Below are positions 1 to 5,207 of a stretch of DNA of 5,207 bases, one piece after another. The stretch lies in the NCBI GenBank assembly GCA_002782345.1, contig PFHO01000014.1, forward strand, positions 1-5,207, given 5' to 3'. The notes below the pieces were generated by a model. The model did not search any database. It was not told the DNA's origin and was given only the letters and a program-made list of their open reading frames with translations. A program made the translations under genes and the position numbers. The stretch comes from Candidatus Moranbacteria bacterium CG_4_8_14_3_um_filter_34_16. Lineage in GTDB: Bacteria; Patescibacteriota; Minisyncoccia; Moranbacterales; UBA2206. Position 1 is the first letter of the stretch. Each line of letters begins with the position of its first letter.

Positions 1-66
1 AACTCCCGCCAAGATAAAAAAGAGATAAAAAGTGACAATTTTTTGTTTATTTTTCATTTTATTCAT
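1..66 (-). CDS. N-terminus of a membrane or secreted protein, cut by the window edge
   Basis: This reading frame starts 15 nt after the stop of the solute-binding lipoprotein gene and leaves the left edge after 22 codons. Two in-frame ATGs are possible, at 66 and at 57; the second gives MKNKQKIVTFYLFFILAGV. A short basic stretch followed by a hydrophobic run is typical of a signal peptide or a first membrane segment. No Shine-Dalgarno sequence precedes either ATG, as for other genes here. Same strand and tight spacing suggest co-transcription with the lipoprotein, so it could be an envelope or transport partner. Too little is visible to name a family. The start choice is uncertain. Confidence 0.55.
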   Translation of the reverse strand, partial: MNKMKNKQKIVTFYLFFILAGV

Positions 67-81
67 TTAAATTTATTTAAA

Positions 82-1497
82 TTACAAGGTATTAACTCTT
101 TGTTCCGCTGAATGAATAGCGTCGGTTACTGTTGTTTGTCCTTTTACTACTGATTCTATCATTTCGGCAAAAATTATTTCCACCGCTTGCGAATCTTTTT
201 GTTTCCAACTTTTGGCGATCAGATTGTCAACAGCAAAAACTCCAATTTCCGGATCATTTTTTTGTTTTTCAATTATATCTCTTCTAGCTGAGGGAGATTG
301 ACTTTTTTCCGCATATTTTTCAGCCGGATCAAAATTCAAATCAACCGTTTGTTTGACTCCCAAGTTCGCTCCGCTGGAGCTATCCGCAACTAAATTTCCA
401 TCTGGTTTGACAGTAAGATAAGTCAAAAATTTCCAAGCTTCTTCCGCACGAATGGCATTTTTATCCAGTCCAGATATTCCTTCAAAGCTTTCCGCAATTT
501 TGTTTTTTGCCACCGCATAACCCCAATAACTGGCAAAATTAACTTTAGCGCTATTTTCAAATTGAGGAACCGGAGACACCGCAAAATTTAATTTAGGATT
601 TTTGTCTCTTATGGTTTTCAGGTGCCAAGAATAATTAAACATCATTGCCACCGTTCCTTCGGAAAAAGCGTCAAGAGAATAATGTAAAGAAGAATTCCAA
701 CAATAATTCAACGATTTCAATTTGGCAAATTGAGTATAAAAATTAAGCGCACTTTCACCAGGGGAAAATTTTTGGTCACCTACACTTTTCCATTTTCCAA
801 AAACAGCGTTACCAGCACTACTTGTCATTTCCGTTCCAGTTTGAAACATTAACAAATTCAAAACATCCGTGGAACGATTGATGTTATAAACCGTGCCAAT
901 AGCCGCTCCGGATTGAGTGATATTCCCAAACTCATCCAATTTAGTCAGCAACCTCACATCATCAATAAATTTATTCCAATTTTTGGGAGGCGACACTATT
1001 CCAGCTTGGTTAAAAAGATCTTTATTATAAAAAAGTCCCAAAGAATTCATTGAAAGCGGAACCGCGTAAATTTCTCCTTCTTCCACAAAATCATTTATCG
1101 CCACATCTACAAAATTATCTCTAAATCTTTGTTCATTAACTATTCCTTGTGCGTTTGGCGCCGGAATAGTTTTATCTTTAAATTGAGGAATCCAAGCACT
1201 ATTGAGCAAAAAGATATCCGGTCCTTGCCCGGAGGCCAAAGCGTCTAAAAGTTCTTGTTTATAAGTGTCCGGTGTTAATTTTTTATATTCAATATTGGTA
1301 ACCGCCGGATTTATTTTTCTATAATTGGCAATAATTTCCGCCAAGTTGTCTCGGTCATCAAAAGTTCCCCAAATTTCCAAACTCATTTTATATTGTTTCG
1401 GTTGCATTTTTTTGCAACCGCACCCGGAAATCACAAAAATTCCCAAAAAAATCAAACAAACTAATAATGTTTTTTTTTCAATTTTATTTTTAGCCAT
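82..1497 (-). CDS. ABC-type extracellular solute-binding lipoprotein, family 1
   Basis: This 471-residue protein should bind a solute, probably a sugar or oligosaccharide, outside the cell and deliver it to an ABC permease. A basic start (MAKNKIEKK), a hydrophobic core at about 10-22 and the lipobox ISGC (23-26) predict cleavage before Cys26 and lipid anchoring; a second Cys lies at 28. The mature part fits the family 1 fold: an early strand with LEIWGTFDD (39-47), ASGQGPDIFLLNS (88-100), the hallmark AVPLSMNSLGLFYNKDLF (145-162) before a PKNWNKF segment, GTVAMMFNYSW (281-291), and WGYAVAKN (325-332). Length is close to the family's usual 400-470. It lies 16 nt downstream of the methyltransferase gene. 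No permease or ATPase is visible, so the ligand cannot be assigned. The ATG at 1497 is well placed for the signal peptide although no Shine-Dalgarno sequence is seen. Confidence 0.9.
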   Translation of the reverse strand: MAKNKIEKKTLLVCLIFLGIFVISGCGCKKMQPKQYKMSLEIWGTFDDRDNLAEIIANYRKINPAVTNIEYKKLTPDTYKQELLDALASGQGPDIFLLNSAWIPQFKDKTIPAPNAQGIVNEQRFRDNFVDVAINDFVEEGEIYAVPLSMNSLGLFYNKDLFNQAGIVSPPKNWNKFIDDVRLLTKLDEFGNITQSGAAIGTVYNINRSTDVLNLLMFQTGTEMTSSAGNAVFGKWKSVGDQKFSPGESALNFYTQFAKLKSLNYCWNSSLHYSLDAFSEGTVAMMFNYSWHLKTIRDKNPKLNFAVSPVPQFENSAKVNFASYWGYAVAKNKIAESFEGISGLDKNAIRAEEAWKFLTYLTVKPDGNLVADSSSGANLGVKQTVDLNFDPAEKYAEKSQSPSARRDIIEKQKNDPEIGVFAVDNLIAKSWKQKDSQAVEIIFAEMIESVVKGQTTVTDAIHSAEQRVNTL

Positions 1498-1513
1498 AAC
1501 TGAAAAAATTATT

Positions 1514-2203
1514 TTATTTTTTTAATATCAAACAAAAATGAAAATCACTCATTTCAATTTCACCGATTATGGCAAGTGCGTCTTTTCTGACAATCTTTAT
1601 TATTTCTTCTTTGGAAATTTGCATTTCATCTTCCGGACCGATTGGTGTTCCTTTTGTATTCCATTCTATCAACATAATTCGACCAGTTTTTTTGATTATT
1701 CTTTTTGCTTCTTCCAAAATTCTATATTTATTTTTATTTTGGTATAGGATATTTGTTATAATCACCCAATCCATTTCTTCATCGCTCAGCTTTGATCCCC
1801 TTTTCTCTTCCAAATTCGCTCTTTGCGCAAAGATATTGTTTACGCCATTCAATTGAGCTCTTTTTTTTATCTTTTCAATTTTTTCATTCAGAATATCCAA
1901 CGCGTAAACTTTTCCTTCTCTGCCCAATTTTTGAGCGATAGCAAAAGTAAAATATCCAAAACTGCAACCAAAATGTGCCACCATCATACCCGAAATTAAA
2001 TTCATTTGAGAAACAACTTCTTCCGGATTTAAAAATTTTTCCCAACAATAAAAATTTTTCAACTTTGAAGTGAAAGTATTTTCCTTTTCTTTATTGGAAA
2101 ATTTTTTTTTCATTTTTTGTTTTGAAAGATAAAATATTTTTTTTAAAAACCAATTTAATTTTACAACAAATCCAAAAATTAAACAATGCATACTTCGCAT
2201 CAT
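1514..2203 (-). CDS. class I SAM-dependent methyltransferase
   Basis: The protein has a Rossmann-type methyltransferase core: an entry helix FLNPEEVVSQM (57-67), motif I VAHFGCSFGYFT (75-86), an acidic residue after strand 2 at Asp103 (VYALD), motif IV MDWVIITNILYQ (144-155), and a post-motif EAKRIIKKTGRIMLIEW (165-181). The C-terminus FHFCLILKK fits the last strands of the UbiE/Methyltransf_11-like group. The substrate is unknown. Motif I is unusual: the usual acidic residue is His77, and the glycine-rich loop reads GCSFG instead of the commoner GCGSG, so SAM binding may be altered. The first 30 residues (basic and hydrophobic) lie outside the core; ATG at 2113 (Met31) is an alternative start. 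Upstream of 2203 a GGAG lies about 15 nt away, rather far for a Shine-Dalgarno site. It is probably the first gene of an operon with the lipoprotein 16 nt downstream. Confidence 0.82.
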   Translation of the reverse strand: MMRSMHCLIFGFVVKLNWFLKKIFYLSKQKMKKKFSNKEKENTFTSKLKNFYCWEKFLNPEEVVSQMNLISGMMVAHFGCSFGYFTFAIAQKLGREGKVYALDILNEKIEKIKKRAQLNGVNNIFAQRANLEEKRGSKLSDEEMDWVIITNILYQNKNKYRILEEAKRIIKKTGRIMLIEWNTKGTPIGPEDEMQISKEEIIKIVRKDALAIIGEIEMSDFHFCLILKK

Positions 2204-2240
2204 GCTCTCGTCTTATTTCTCCAATTGAAAAATTTTTTAT

Positions 2241-2271
2241 TTGACAATTTTGATATCTCTCATTATATAAT
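2241..2271 (+). promoter_or_regulatory. candidate sigma70-type promoter P1 for the DUF212 gene
   Basis: A perfect -35 hexamer TTGACA (2241-2246) is followed by TATAAT at 2266-2271 after a long 19-bp spacer, or by TATATA at 2264-2269 after the ideal 17 bp. Transcription would start near 2278 and give a leader of about 180 nt before the ATG at 2458. Sequence match only. Confidence 0.5.
2262..2267 (-). promoter_or_regulatory. candidate -10 box for the minus-strand methyltransferase operon
   Basis: Read on the minus strand, 2267-2262 is TATAAT. It lies inside the palindrome TCATTATATAATGA (2260-2273), which also supplies the plus-strand -10 of P1. No good -35 is visible 17 bp upstream on the minus strand (CATACC). 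It is positioned to give a leader of about 50 nt before the ATG at 2203. This is a weak call that rests on the -10 and the divergent gene layout. Confidence 0.3.
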
Positions 2272-2305
2272 GACGTGCAAACTTGGTATGCAAAAAAATA
2301 AAATG

Positions 2306-2314
2306 TGTTATAAT
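2306..2314 (+). promoter_or_regulatory. candidate extended -10 promoter P2 for the DUF212 gene
   Basis: TGTTATAAT is a full extended -10 element (TG, one base, TATAAT at 2309-2314). The -35 region is poor (TATGCA at 2287-2292), which extended -10 promoters can tolerate. Transcription would begin near 2321, leaving about 137 nt of AT-rich leader in which no clear hairpin, riboswitch or Shine-Dalgarno site was seen. Confidence 0.45.
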
Positions 2315-2457
2315 GGTTTTATCAAAAGACAACTCGTTAAATTTAAGAAATAATTTTAAAAAATTTTAGCAGTATTAAAGATAATTTTGAAAATAATTTC
2401 CAAAATTTAAGTCTATTTTTTCAAGAAAACGCATAAGTTCTAAATAACATTAATTTT

Positions 2458-2916
2458 ATGGAGTTTATAGAGATTGACAAATTCTATATTTTACTTTTTC
2501 CTCTAATAATAGGAACTTTTATTTGGTTGCTTAAGTTTTTCGTTTTCTATTATCGCCATAATTTTGACTGGAATTACGCCATAAAACACGGCATCACTTA
2601 CGGTCATATGCCTTCAGCTCACACTGGTTTTGTAACGGCTCTTGCAACTTCTATCGGTTATTACGCCGGAATTTCATCCGGGTCTTTCGCCATATCTTTC
2701 GCTTTTGCCATTATAATAATTGACGACGCTCTTCACCTGAGAATTTATATGGGCGATCAAGGGAAAAGACTCAACTTTATCACTCGACAGATGAATATGA
2801 ACGAAAAAGATTTTCCTCGTCTGAAAGAACGAGTGGGACACAGAAAAAGCGAAGTATTAGTAGGAGGAATTTTGGGATTTTTATTAACTTTTATTTTAAT
2901 CAAACTTTTTGGTTAA
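2458..2916 (+). CDS. divergent PAP2 family (DUF212) integral membrane protein
   Basis: This 152-residue protein matches the DUF212 / divergent PAP2 family, small membrane proteins distantly related to lipid phosphatases and haloperoxidases. The biochemical role is not established; a polyprenyl or phospholipid phosphatase-like activity is only a guess. Visible family marks are HMPSAHTGFVTALAT (50-64), DDALHLR (89-95, the usual acidic pair after a membrane helix), GDQGKRLN (99-106) and VGHRKSEVLVGGILG (126-140), whose His and Glu sit at the usual positions. Membrane segments are likely at about 9-31, 57-90 (one or two) and 132-150. Length is normal for the family. The ATG at 2458 is the first in frame after a stop at 2434-2436; the preceding bases are all A/T-rich with no Shine-Dalgarno site. 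It stands alone on the plus strand, divergent from the methyltransferase and convergent with the cell-wall genes. Confidence 0.88.
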   Translation: MEFIEIDKFYILLFPLIIGTFIWLLKFFVFYYRHNFDWNYAIKHGITYGHMPSAHTGFVTALATSIGYYAGISSGSFAISFAFAIIIIDDALHLRIYMGDQGKRLNFITRQMNMNEKDFPRLKERVGHRKSEVLVGGILGFLLTFILIKLFG

Positions 2917-2936
2917 ATTTTTATGGTCTTTTCAAA

Positions 2937-2968
2937 AATAAAAAACATTCCCCTAAATGTTTTTTATT
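2937..2968. terminator. bidirectional intrinsic terminator between convergent genes
   Basis: A perfect 13-bp stem, AATAAAAAACATT (2937-2949) pairing with 2956-2968, closes a 6-nt loop CCCCTA. The outer stem is an A-run/T-run pair, so a U tract is made on both strands. It begins 20 nt after the DUF212 stop and overlaps the TAA (2964-2966) of the minus-strand DUF3352-like gene. The stem has only one C-G pair, so it is weak in GC, but its position between two convergent genes supports the call. Confidence 0.65.
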
Positions 2969-3491
2969 CTAACATAGAAAAAACCAACTTATTTTTTTGA
3001 TTCGCTTTAATTTCTTTGACTGTTTTTTGGTATTGCTCGTCATCCAACAATGATTTGGGAGGATTTTTTTCAAACAACGCTCCTATTTTTTCCAAAGCTT
3101 TTTTTCTTTTTATAGAATCCTTCATATAATCTTCACTGGAAGAAAGAATCCAATTTCCTCCCAAAAGAGTATGATAAGTTTTTTTAAGTTTTAGATATTC
3201 TTCTTTTTCTCCTTCTTTTTTCAAAAGAACCTCATAATATTCATATCCATCAAATTTCTTTTCCGTAATCTCATAATTTTCATCTTTTTTTATCTTTTCC
3301 AAAACTTCTTTGGCTTTTTTCAAATCTTTTATCTCGGAAGCTAAGATAAAATCAGAAGGTTGAAAAGGATCGTTTTTGGAAATGGAAAAATCTGATTCTC
3401 CCATCACTTTCTTTCCTTCTCCCGTTTCAAGAAATATAGTCGCTTCATCCAAAAATTTTTCTTTCCAATATTTTATTCTAAAATAACACAA
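2964..3491 (-). CDS. DUF3352-like protein fragment (probably truncated)
   Basis: The 175 residues resemble the middle of DUF3352-type proteins found in envelope loci. The marks are a strand-helix unit FILASEIKDLKKAKEVLEKI (48-67), a YEYYEVLL strand (84-91), LLGGNWILSSSEDYMKDSI (109-127) and SLLDDEQYQKTVKEI (147-161) before LVFSMLE. As I recall the family, members are several hundred residues long with an N-terminal membrane anchor; this one has neither the anchor nor the C-terminal half. The only start is TTG at 3491, 2 nt after the murE-like stop, so translation would depend on coupling. Upstream the same frame is open for only 14 more codons to a TAA, with no ATG or GTG. Lys and Glu are very abundant, as in its neighbours. 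It may be a decayed remnant or a short translated descendant. The family call is by eye and moderate; the open frame itself is certain. Confidence 0.5.
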   Translation of the reverse strand: MCYFRIKYWKEKFLDEATIFLETGEGKKVMGESDFSISKNDPFQPSDFILASEIKDLKKAKEVLEKIKKDENYEITEKKFDGYEYYEVLLKKEGEKEEYLKLKKTYHTLLGGNWILSSSEDYMKDSIKRKKALEKIGALFEKNPPKSLLDDEQYQKTVKEIKANQKNKLVFSMLE

Positions 3492-3493
3492 AA

Positions 3494-4762
3494 CTACATT
3501 TTTTCCAACTCTTCCAAAATAATTTTTTTATCATTCCAATTAATTCTTTCTTTGCCAATTGCCATAATTTCTTCCGCTCCTTTGCCAGTAATGACAAAAA
3601 TATCTCCGGGACACGCGAGTTGCAAGGCCTTTTTGATCGCTTCGCGCCGATCCATAATTATCCAAAAGTTTTCATTTTTAATTTTATTTTTCACCCCGCT
3701 TGCCACTTCATTTATTATCTGATACGGATCTTCATTGTAAGGATCCTCGTTGGTAATAATAACATAATCCGCAAAGCACGAAACAATCTCTCCCATCATC
3801 GGTCGTTTGCCCCGATCGCGCTCTCCGCAAGAACCAAAAACAGAAATTAATTTTGCCTCATTTTTTTTGCTTTGAGAAATAAGACCATACACCTTTTCCA
3901 AACTATCCGGTGTTACCGCATAATCAATAATAATTTCAAGACCCCTGTTATTTAGCACTTTCTCCATTCTTCCCGGCACGCCCTGAATTTTTTCCAAAGC
4001 TTTTTTTATAACTTCAAGAGAAATTTCATAAACCATCCCCACACAACTCGCCGCCAGCGCATTTTCCAAATTGAACAATCCCGGTAAATTTATTTTAAAT
4101 TCAGTCTTAATTATTTTATATTTTGTACCATCAATTCCCAACTCAATATCTTCTGCAATAACTTTTTGTAAATCATAATTATTAAATAGTAATTTTGATT
4201 TTTCATTTGTTGAATATCCATATTTTTTTTCTGCTTCACATTTTAGAAATTCTTCCGGTTTTTCCATATCCAAATTCACCAACACATTCTTGACATTTTT
4301 GAATAATTTCAATTTCGCCTGACGATATTTTTCAATCGTTTTATGATAGTCCAAATGTTCTCGTGTCACATTGGTAATCACTACTGTATCATAACAAATT
4401 CCCCAAGTGCGAAATTGATCCAATGAATGCGAGGAGGTTTCCAAAATTAAATATTCACAATCGGCTCTGACTGCTCGCGCGATAAATTTTTGTACCTGAA
4501 AACTGGAAAGAGTCGTGAATTTTGTCGCATTTACCCATTCTTTCTCTTTTATTTTAAAATTTATAGTTGAAGAGACGGCTATTTTTGCTCCAGACTCGTC
4601 CAAAATTTTTGTGATCATCTGCACGGTAGTGGTTTTTCCATTCGTTCCCGTAACACCGATTATCTTTATTTTTCTTGAGGGAAAACCATTAATAAAATTC
4701 GCCAAGATAGCTTGTATCAAATGATAAATGTTTTTAATGTTTTGTGGGATTAATCGCTTCAT
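3494..4762 (-). CDS. murE: MurE-like Mur ligase (UDP-MurNAc-tripeptide synthetase type)
   Basis: Mur ligases join an amino acid to the UDP-MurNAc peptide using ATP in the cytoplasm; MurE adds residue three. All core motifs are present: the ATP loop GVTGTNGKTTT (36-46), TTLSSFQVQ (83-91), LETSSHSLD (107-115), NVTREHLDYH (131-140), AK at 149-150 whose Lys150 matches the carbamylated lysine, LPGLFNLENALAA (226-238), GVPGRMEKV (261-269), DYAVTPDSLE (280-289), FGSCGERDRGKRPMMG (309-324) and TGKGAEE (392-398). At 422 residues it is short: only about 35 residues precede the ATP loop, against about 110 in E. coli MurE, so the substrate-binding N-terminal domain is mostly missing. The specificity motif is EDPY (339-342) instead of DNPR of diaminopimelate enzymes, so the added amino acid is uncertain. 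The His of YAHTPD is Val283. It follows a decayed FemAB gene by 55 nt; no Shine-Dalgarno site precedes the ATG. Confidence 0.9.
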   Translation of the reverse strand: MKRLIPQNIKNIYHLIQAILANFINGFPSRKIKIIGVTGTNGKTTTVQMITKILDESGAKIAVSSTINFKIKEKEWVNATKFTTLSSFQVQKFIARAVRADCEYLILETSSHSLDQFRTWGICYDTVVITNVTREHLDYHKTIEKYRQAKLKLFKNVKNVLVNLDMEKPEEFLKCEAEKKYGYSTNEKSKLLFNNYDLQKVIAEDIELGIDGTKYKIIKTEFKINLPGLFNLENALAASCVGMVYEISLEVIKKALEKIQGVPGRMEKVLNNRGLEIIIDYAVTPDSLEKVYGLISQSKKNEAKLISVFGSCGERDRGKRPMMGEIVSCFADYVIITNEDPYNEDPYQIINEVASGVKNKIKNENFWIIMDRREAIKKALQLACPGDIFVITGKGAEEIMAIGKERINWNDKKIILEELEKM

Positions 4763-4774
4763 AATAAAATTTAA

Positions 4775-4804
4775 AAATTGAAAATTGATTGGAAATTGAA
4801 AATT
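4775..4804. repeat. short direct repeat upstream of the murE-like gene
   Basis: The 12-mer AAATTGAAAATT occurs at 4775-4786 and again at 4793-4804, with an 18-nt period. It fills most of the 55-nt gap between the FemAB remnant and the murE-like ATG at 4762. It is low-complexity and may simply be slippage-prone intergenic DNA. Confidence 0.55.
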
Positions 4805-4817
4805 CTATAAAACAAAA

Positions 4818-5134
4818 CTAACCTATAAAATTCTTAGCCCACTGCAAAGCTCTATACGCCCAATATCTCAAAAGACTAATTATAATATCATAACACCCGG
4901 GATATTCAACAGTTTCTGCATTAGGCGAAAAACCTAATTTAAATCGCGTAATTCCCTCCCAAGAATTTTTTTTGCTTCTTGCTTCTTTATTCTTACTCCT
5001 TTTTTCTCCGCCAATTTTATATTATATCTAGTTTTACTTTTCATTCCCGCTAAAATTTCCTCCTCGCTTTTTGTAATATCCATTATCAAAGTTTCCCTCG
5101 GTTGCATATCATGCGGAGCTTTAATTGTTTTAAA
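4818..5134 (-). pseudogene. decayed FemAB-family peptidoglycan bridge aminoacyltransferase
   Basis: Two frames hold pieces of one FemAB-type gene. Intact enzymes use aminoacyl-tRNA to add bridge amino acids to the third residue of the lipid-linked stem peptide. Frame A (5134 down to a TAG at 4934-4936) reads [19 protein letters not shown], then [20 protein letters not shown] and KGVRI, matching the end of the first GNAT-like domain. Frame B (about 4965 down to TAG at 4818-4820) reads [17 protein letters not shown] and then VEYPGCYDI, the C-terminal signature. About 70 nt separate TRYNI from WEGITRF, whereas intact proteins have roughly 130-150 residues there, so the middle is deleted and the frame is shifted. 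The 5' half is also missing; homology stops at 5134 next to an insertion-sequence-like end. The junction probably lies near the repeated GAAGCAAGAAGCA and A8 run around 4968-4987. It precedes murE-like by 55 nt, suggesting a former cell-wall operon. Confidence 0.75.
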
Positions 5135-5207
5135 TGTTAGAAATTAGAGCGTTGTTTACAATTCTGTAGGATAAAAATATTCAATCAGTTTTTCTATGGG
5201 TGTCAGA
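5135..5207 (-). mobile_element. right end of a putative insertion sequence, cut by the window edge
   Basis: On the plus strand the sequence from 5135 begins TGTTAG and continues to about 5160 (ending TTTACA), a layout typical of an insertion-sequence terminal inverted repeat with a TG...CA boundary. A minus-strand transposase-like reading frame stops inside this end (TAA at 5156-5158). FemAB homology begins exactly on the other side of 5134. The opposite end, target duplication and family cannot be seen; an IS481/IS3-like DDE element is a guess from the protein tail. Confidence 0.45.
5156..5207 (-). CDS. C-terminal tail of a putative DDE/integrase-type transposase (partial)
   Basis: The last 16 codons visible read LTPIEKLIEYFYPTEL and then TAA. 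Integrase-core transposases of the IS481/IS3 type commonly end with a segment of the form LTP-x-E-x-L a few residues before the stop, after an RPH motif that would lie beyond this window. The stop codon falls within the proposed terminal repeat, which is common for compact insertion sequences. With so few residues the family call is tentative. The frame enters from the right edge, so the start is outside. Confidence 0.4.
   Translation of the reverse strand, partial: LTPIEKLIEYFYPTEL

Noticed and set aside
1325..1856. Three plus-strand open frames (1325-1525, 1538-1747, 1569-1856)
   Set aside because: They run antisense to the lipoprotein and methyltransferase genes, have Phe/Ser/Ile-rich composition typical of the reverse of AT-rich coding DNA, and match no family I recognise.
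2288..2369. Tiny plus-strand frames in the DUF212 leader (21 codons from 2288; 18 codons from 2313)
   Set aside because: They are very short, Lys/Asn-rich as expected by chance in this composition, lack ribosome sites, and the second overlaps the P2 -10 box.
2315..2457. Riboswitch or structured RNA in the DUF212 leader
   Set aside because: The leader is nearly all A/T with no stable GC stems and no recognised aptamer motif.
3620..4724. Two plus-strand open frames (3620-3850, 4515-4724)
   Set aside because: Both are antisense shadows of the well-supported murE-like gene, with no start signals of their own.
4763..4817. CRISPR-like or functional tandem array
   Set aside because: There are only two copies of a low-complexity 12-mer, with no spacers of regular length and no cas genes.
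4934..5044. Programmed frameshift joining the two FemAB frames
   Set aside because: A frameshift cannot restore the 130 or so residues missing between the two signatures. The gap is too short, so deletion is the simpler reading.
1..5207. Alternative genetic code with UGA read as an amino acid (as in Gracilibacteria/SR1)
   Set aside because: No gene here ends in TGA, which raised the idea. But the long frames use ordinary Gly codons and contain no in-frame TGA, and the FemAB breaks are TAA/TAG, so the standard code suffices.

Overview
The window is strongly AT-rich, has short intergenic gaps, ends its genes with TAA or TAG, and shows almost no Shine-Dalgarno sequences. Together with the protein types (a short MurE-like ligase, a FemAB-type peptidoglycan bridge enzyme, a DUF3352-like fragment, an orphan lipoprotein solute-binding protein), this suggests a Candidate Phyla Radiation (Patescibacteria) genome, perhaps Parcubacteria or Moranbacteria-like. 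That placement is an inference from sequence style and family recognition; no rRNA or other marker gene is present.

Layout. Positions 1-2203 hold a minus-strand, operon-like run, read right to left: a class I SAM methyltransferase (1514-2203), a family 1 extracellular solute-binding lipoprotein (82-1497), and the first residues of a protein with a hydrophobic N-terminus that leaves the left edge (1-66). Positions 2204-2457 are a divergent intergenic region with two plausible plus-strand promoters and a palindromic -10 box that reads TATAAT on both strands. A DUF212 (divergent PAP2-like) membrane protein runs on the plus strand (2458-2916). It converges with the next minus-strand genes over a 13-bp hairpin that looks like a bidirectional terminator (2937-2968).

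Positions 2964-5134 are a minus-strand cell-wall locus. Read right to left, it holds remains of a FemAB-family peptidoglycan bridge aminoacyltransferase (4818-5134), an intact MurE-like ligase (3494-4762), and a DUF3352-like fragment (2964-3491) that follows murE by 2 nt from a TTG start. The FemAB gene is absent from the track of long reading frames. Its family signature [10 protein letters not shown] ... KTRYNI is in one frame and its C-terminal signature [11 protein letters not shown] is in another, with only about 70 nt where the family has roughly 130-150 residues. The gene has therefore lost its middle. Its 5' part also ends abruptly at 5134/5135, where a sequence beginning TGTTAG, followed by the reverse-oriented tail of a transposase-like reading frame (5156-5207), looks like the end of an insertion sequence.

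In an intact locus, the Mur ligase would add the third stem residue and the FemAB enzyme would attach a bridge amino acid to it. Here that branch appears to be decaying: FemAB is a double-hit pseudogene and the DUF3352-like gene lacks both ends, while the Mur ligase keeps its catalytic motifs. No CRISPR array, tRNA, rRNA or convincing novel multi-gene system was seen.
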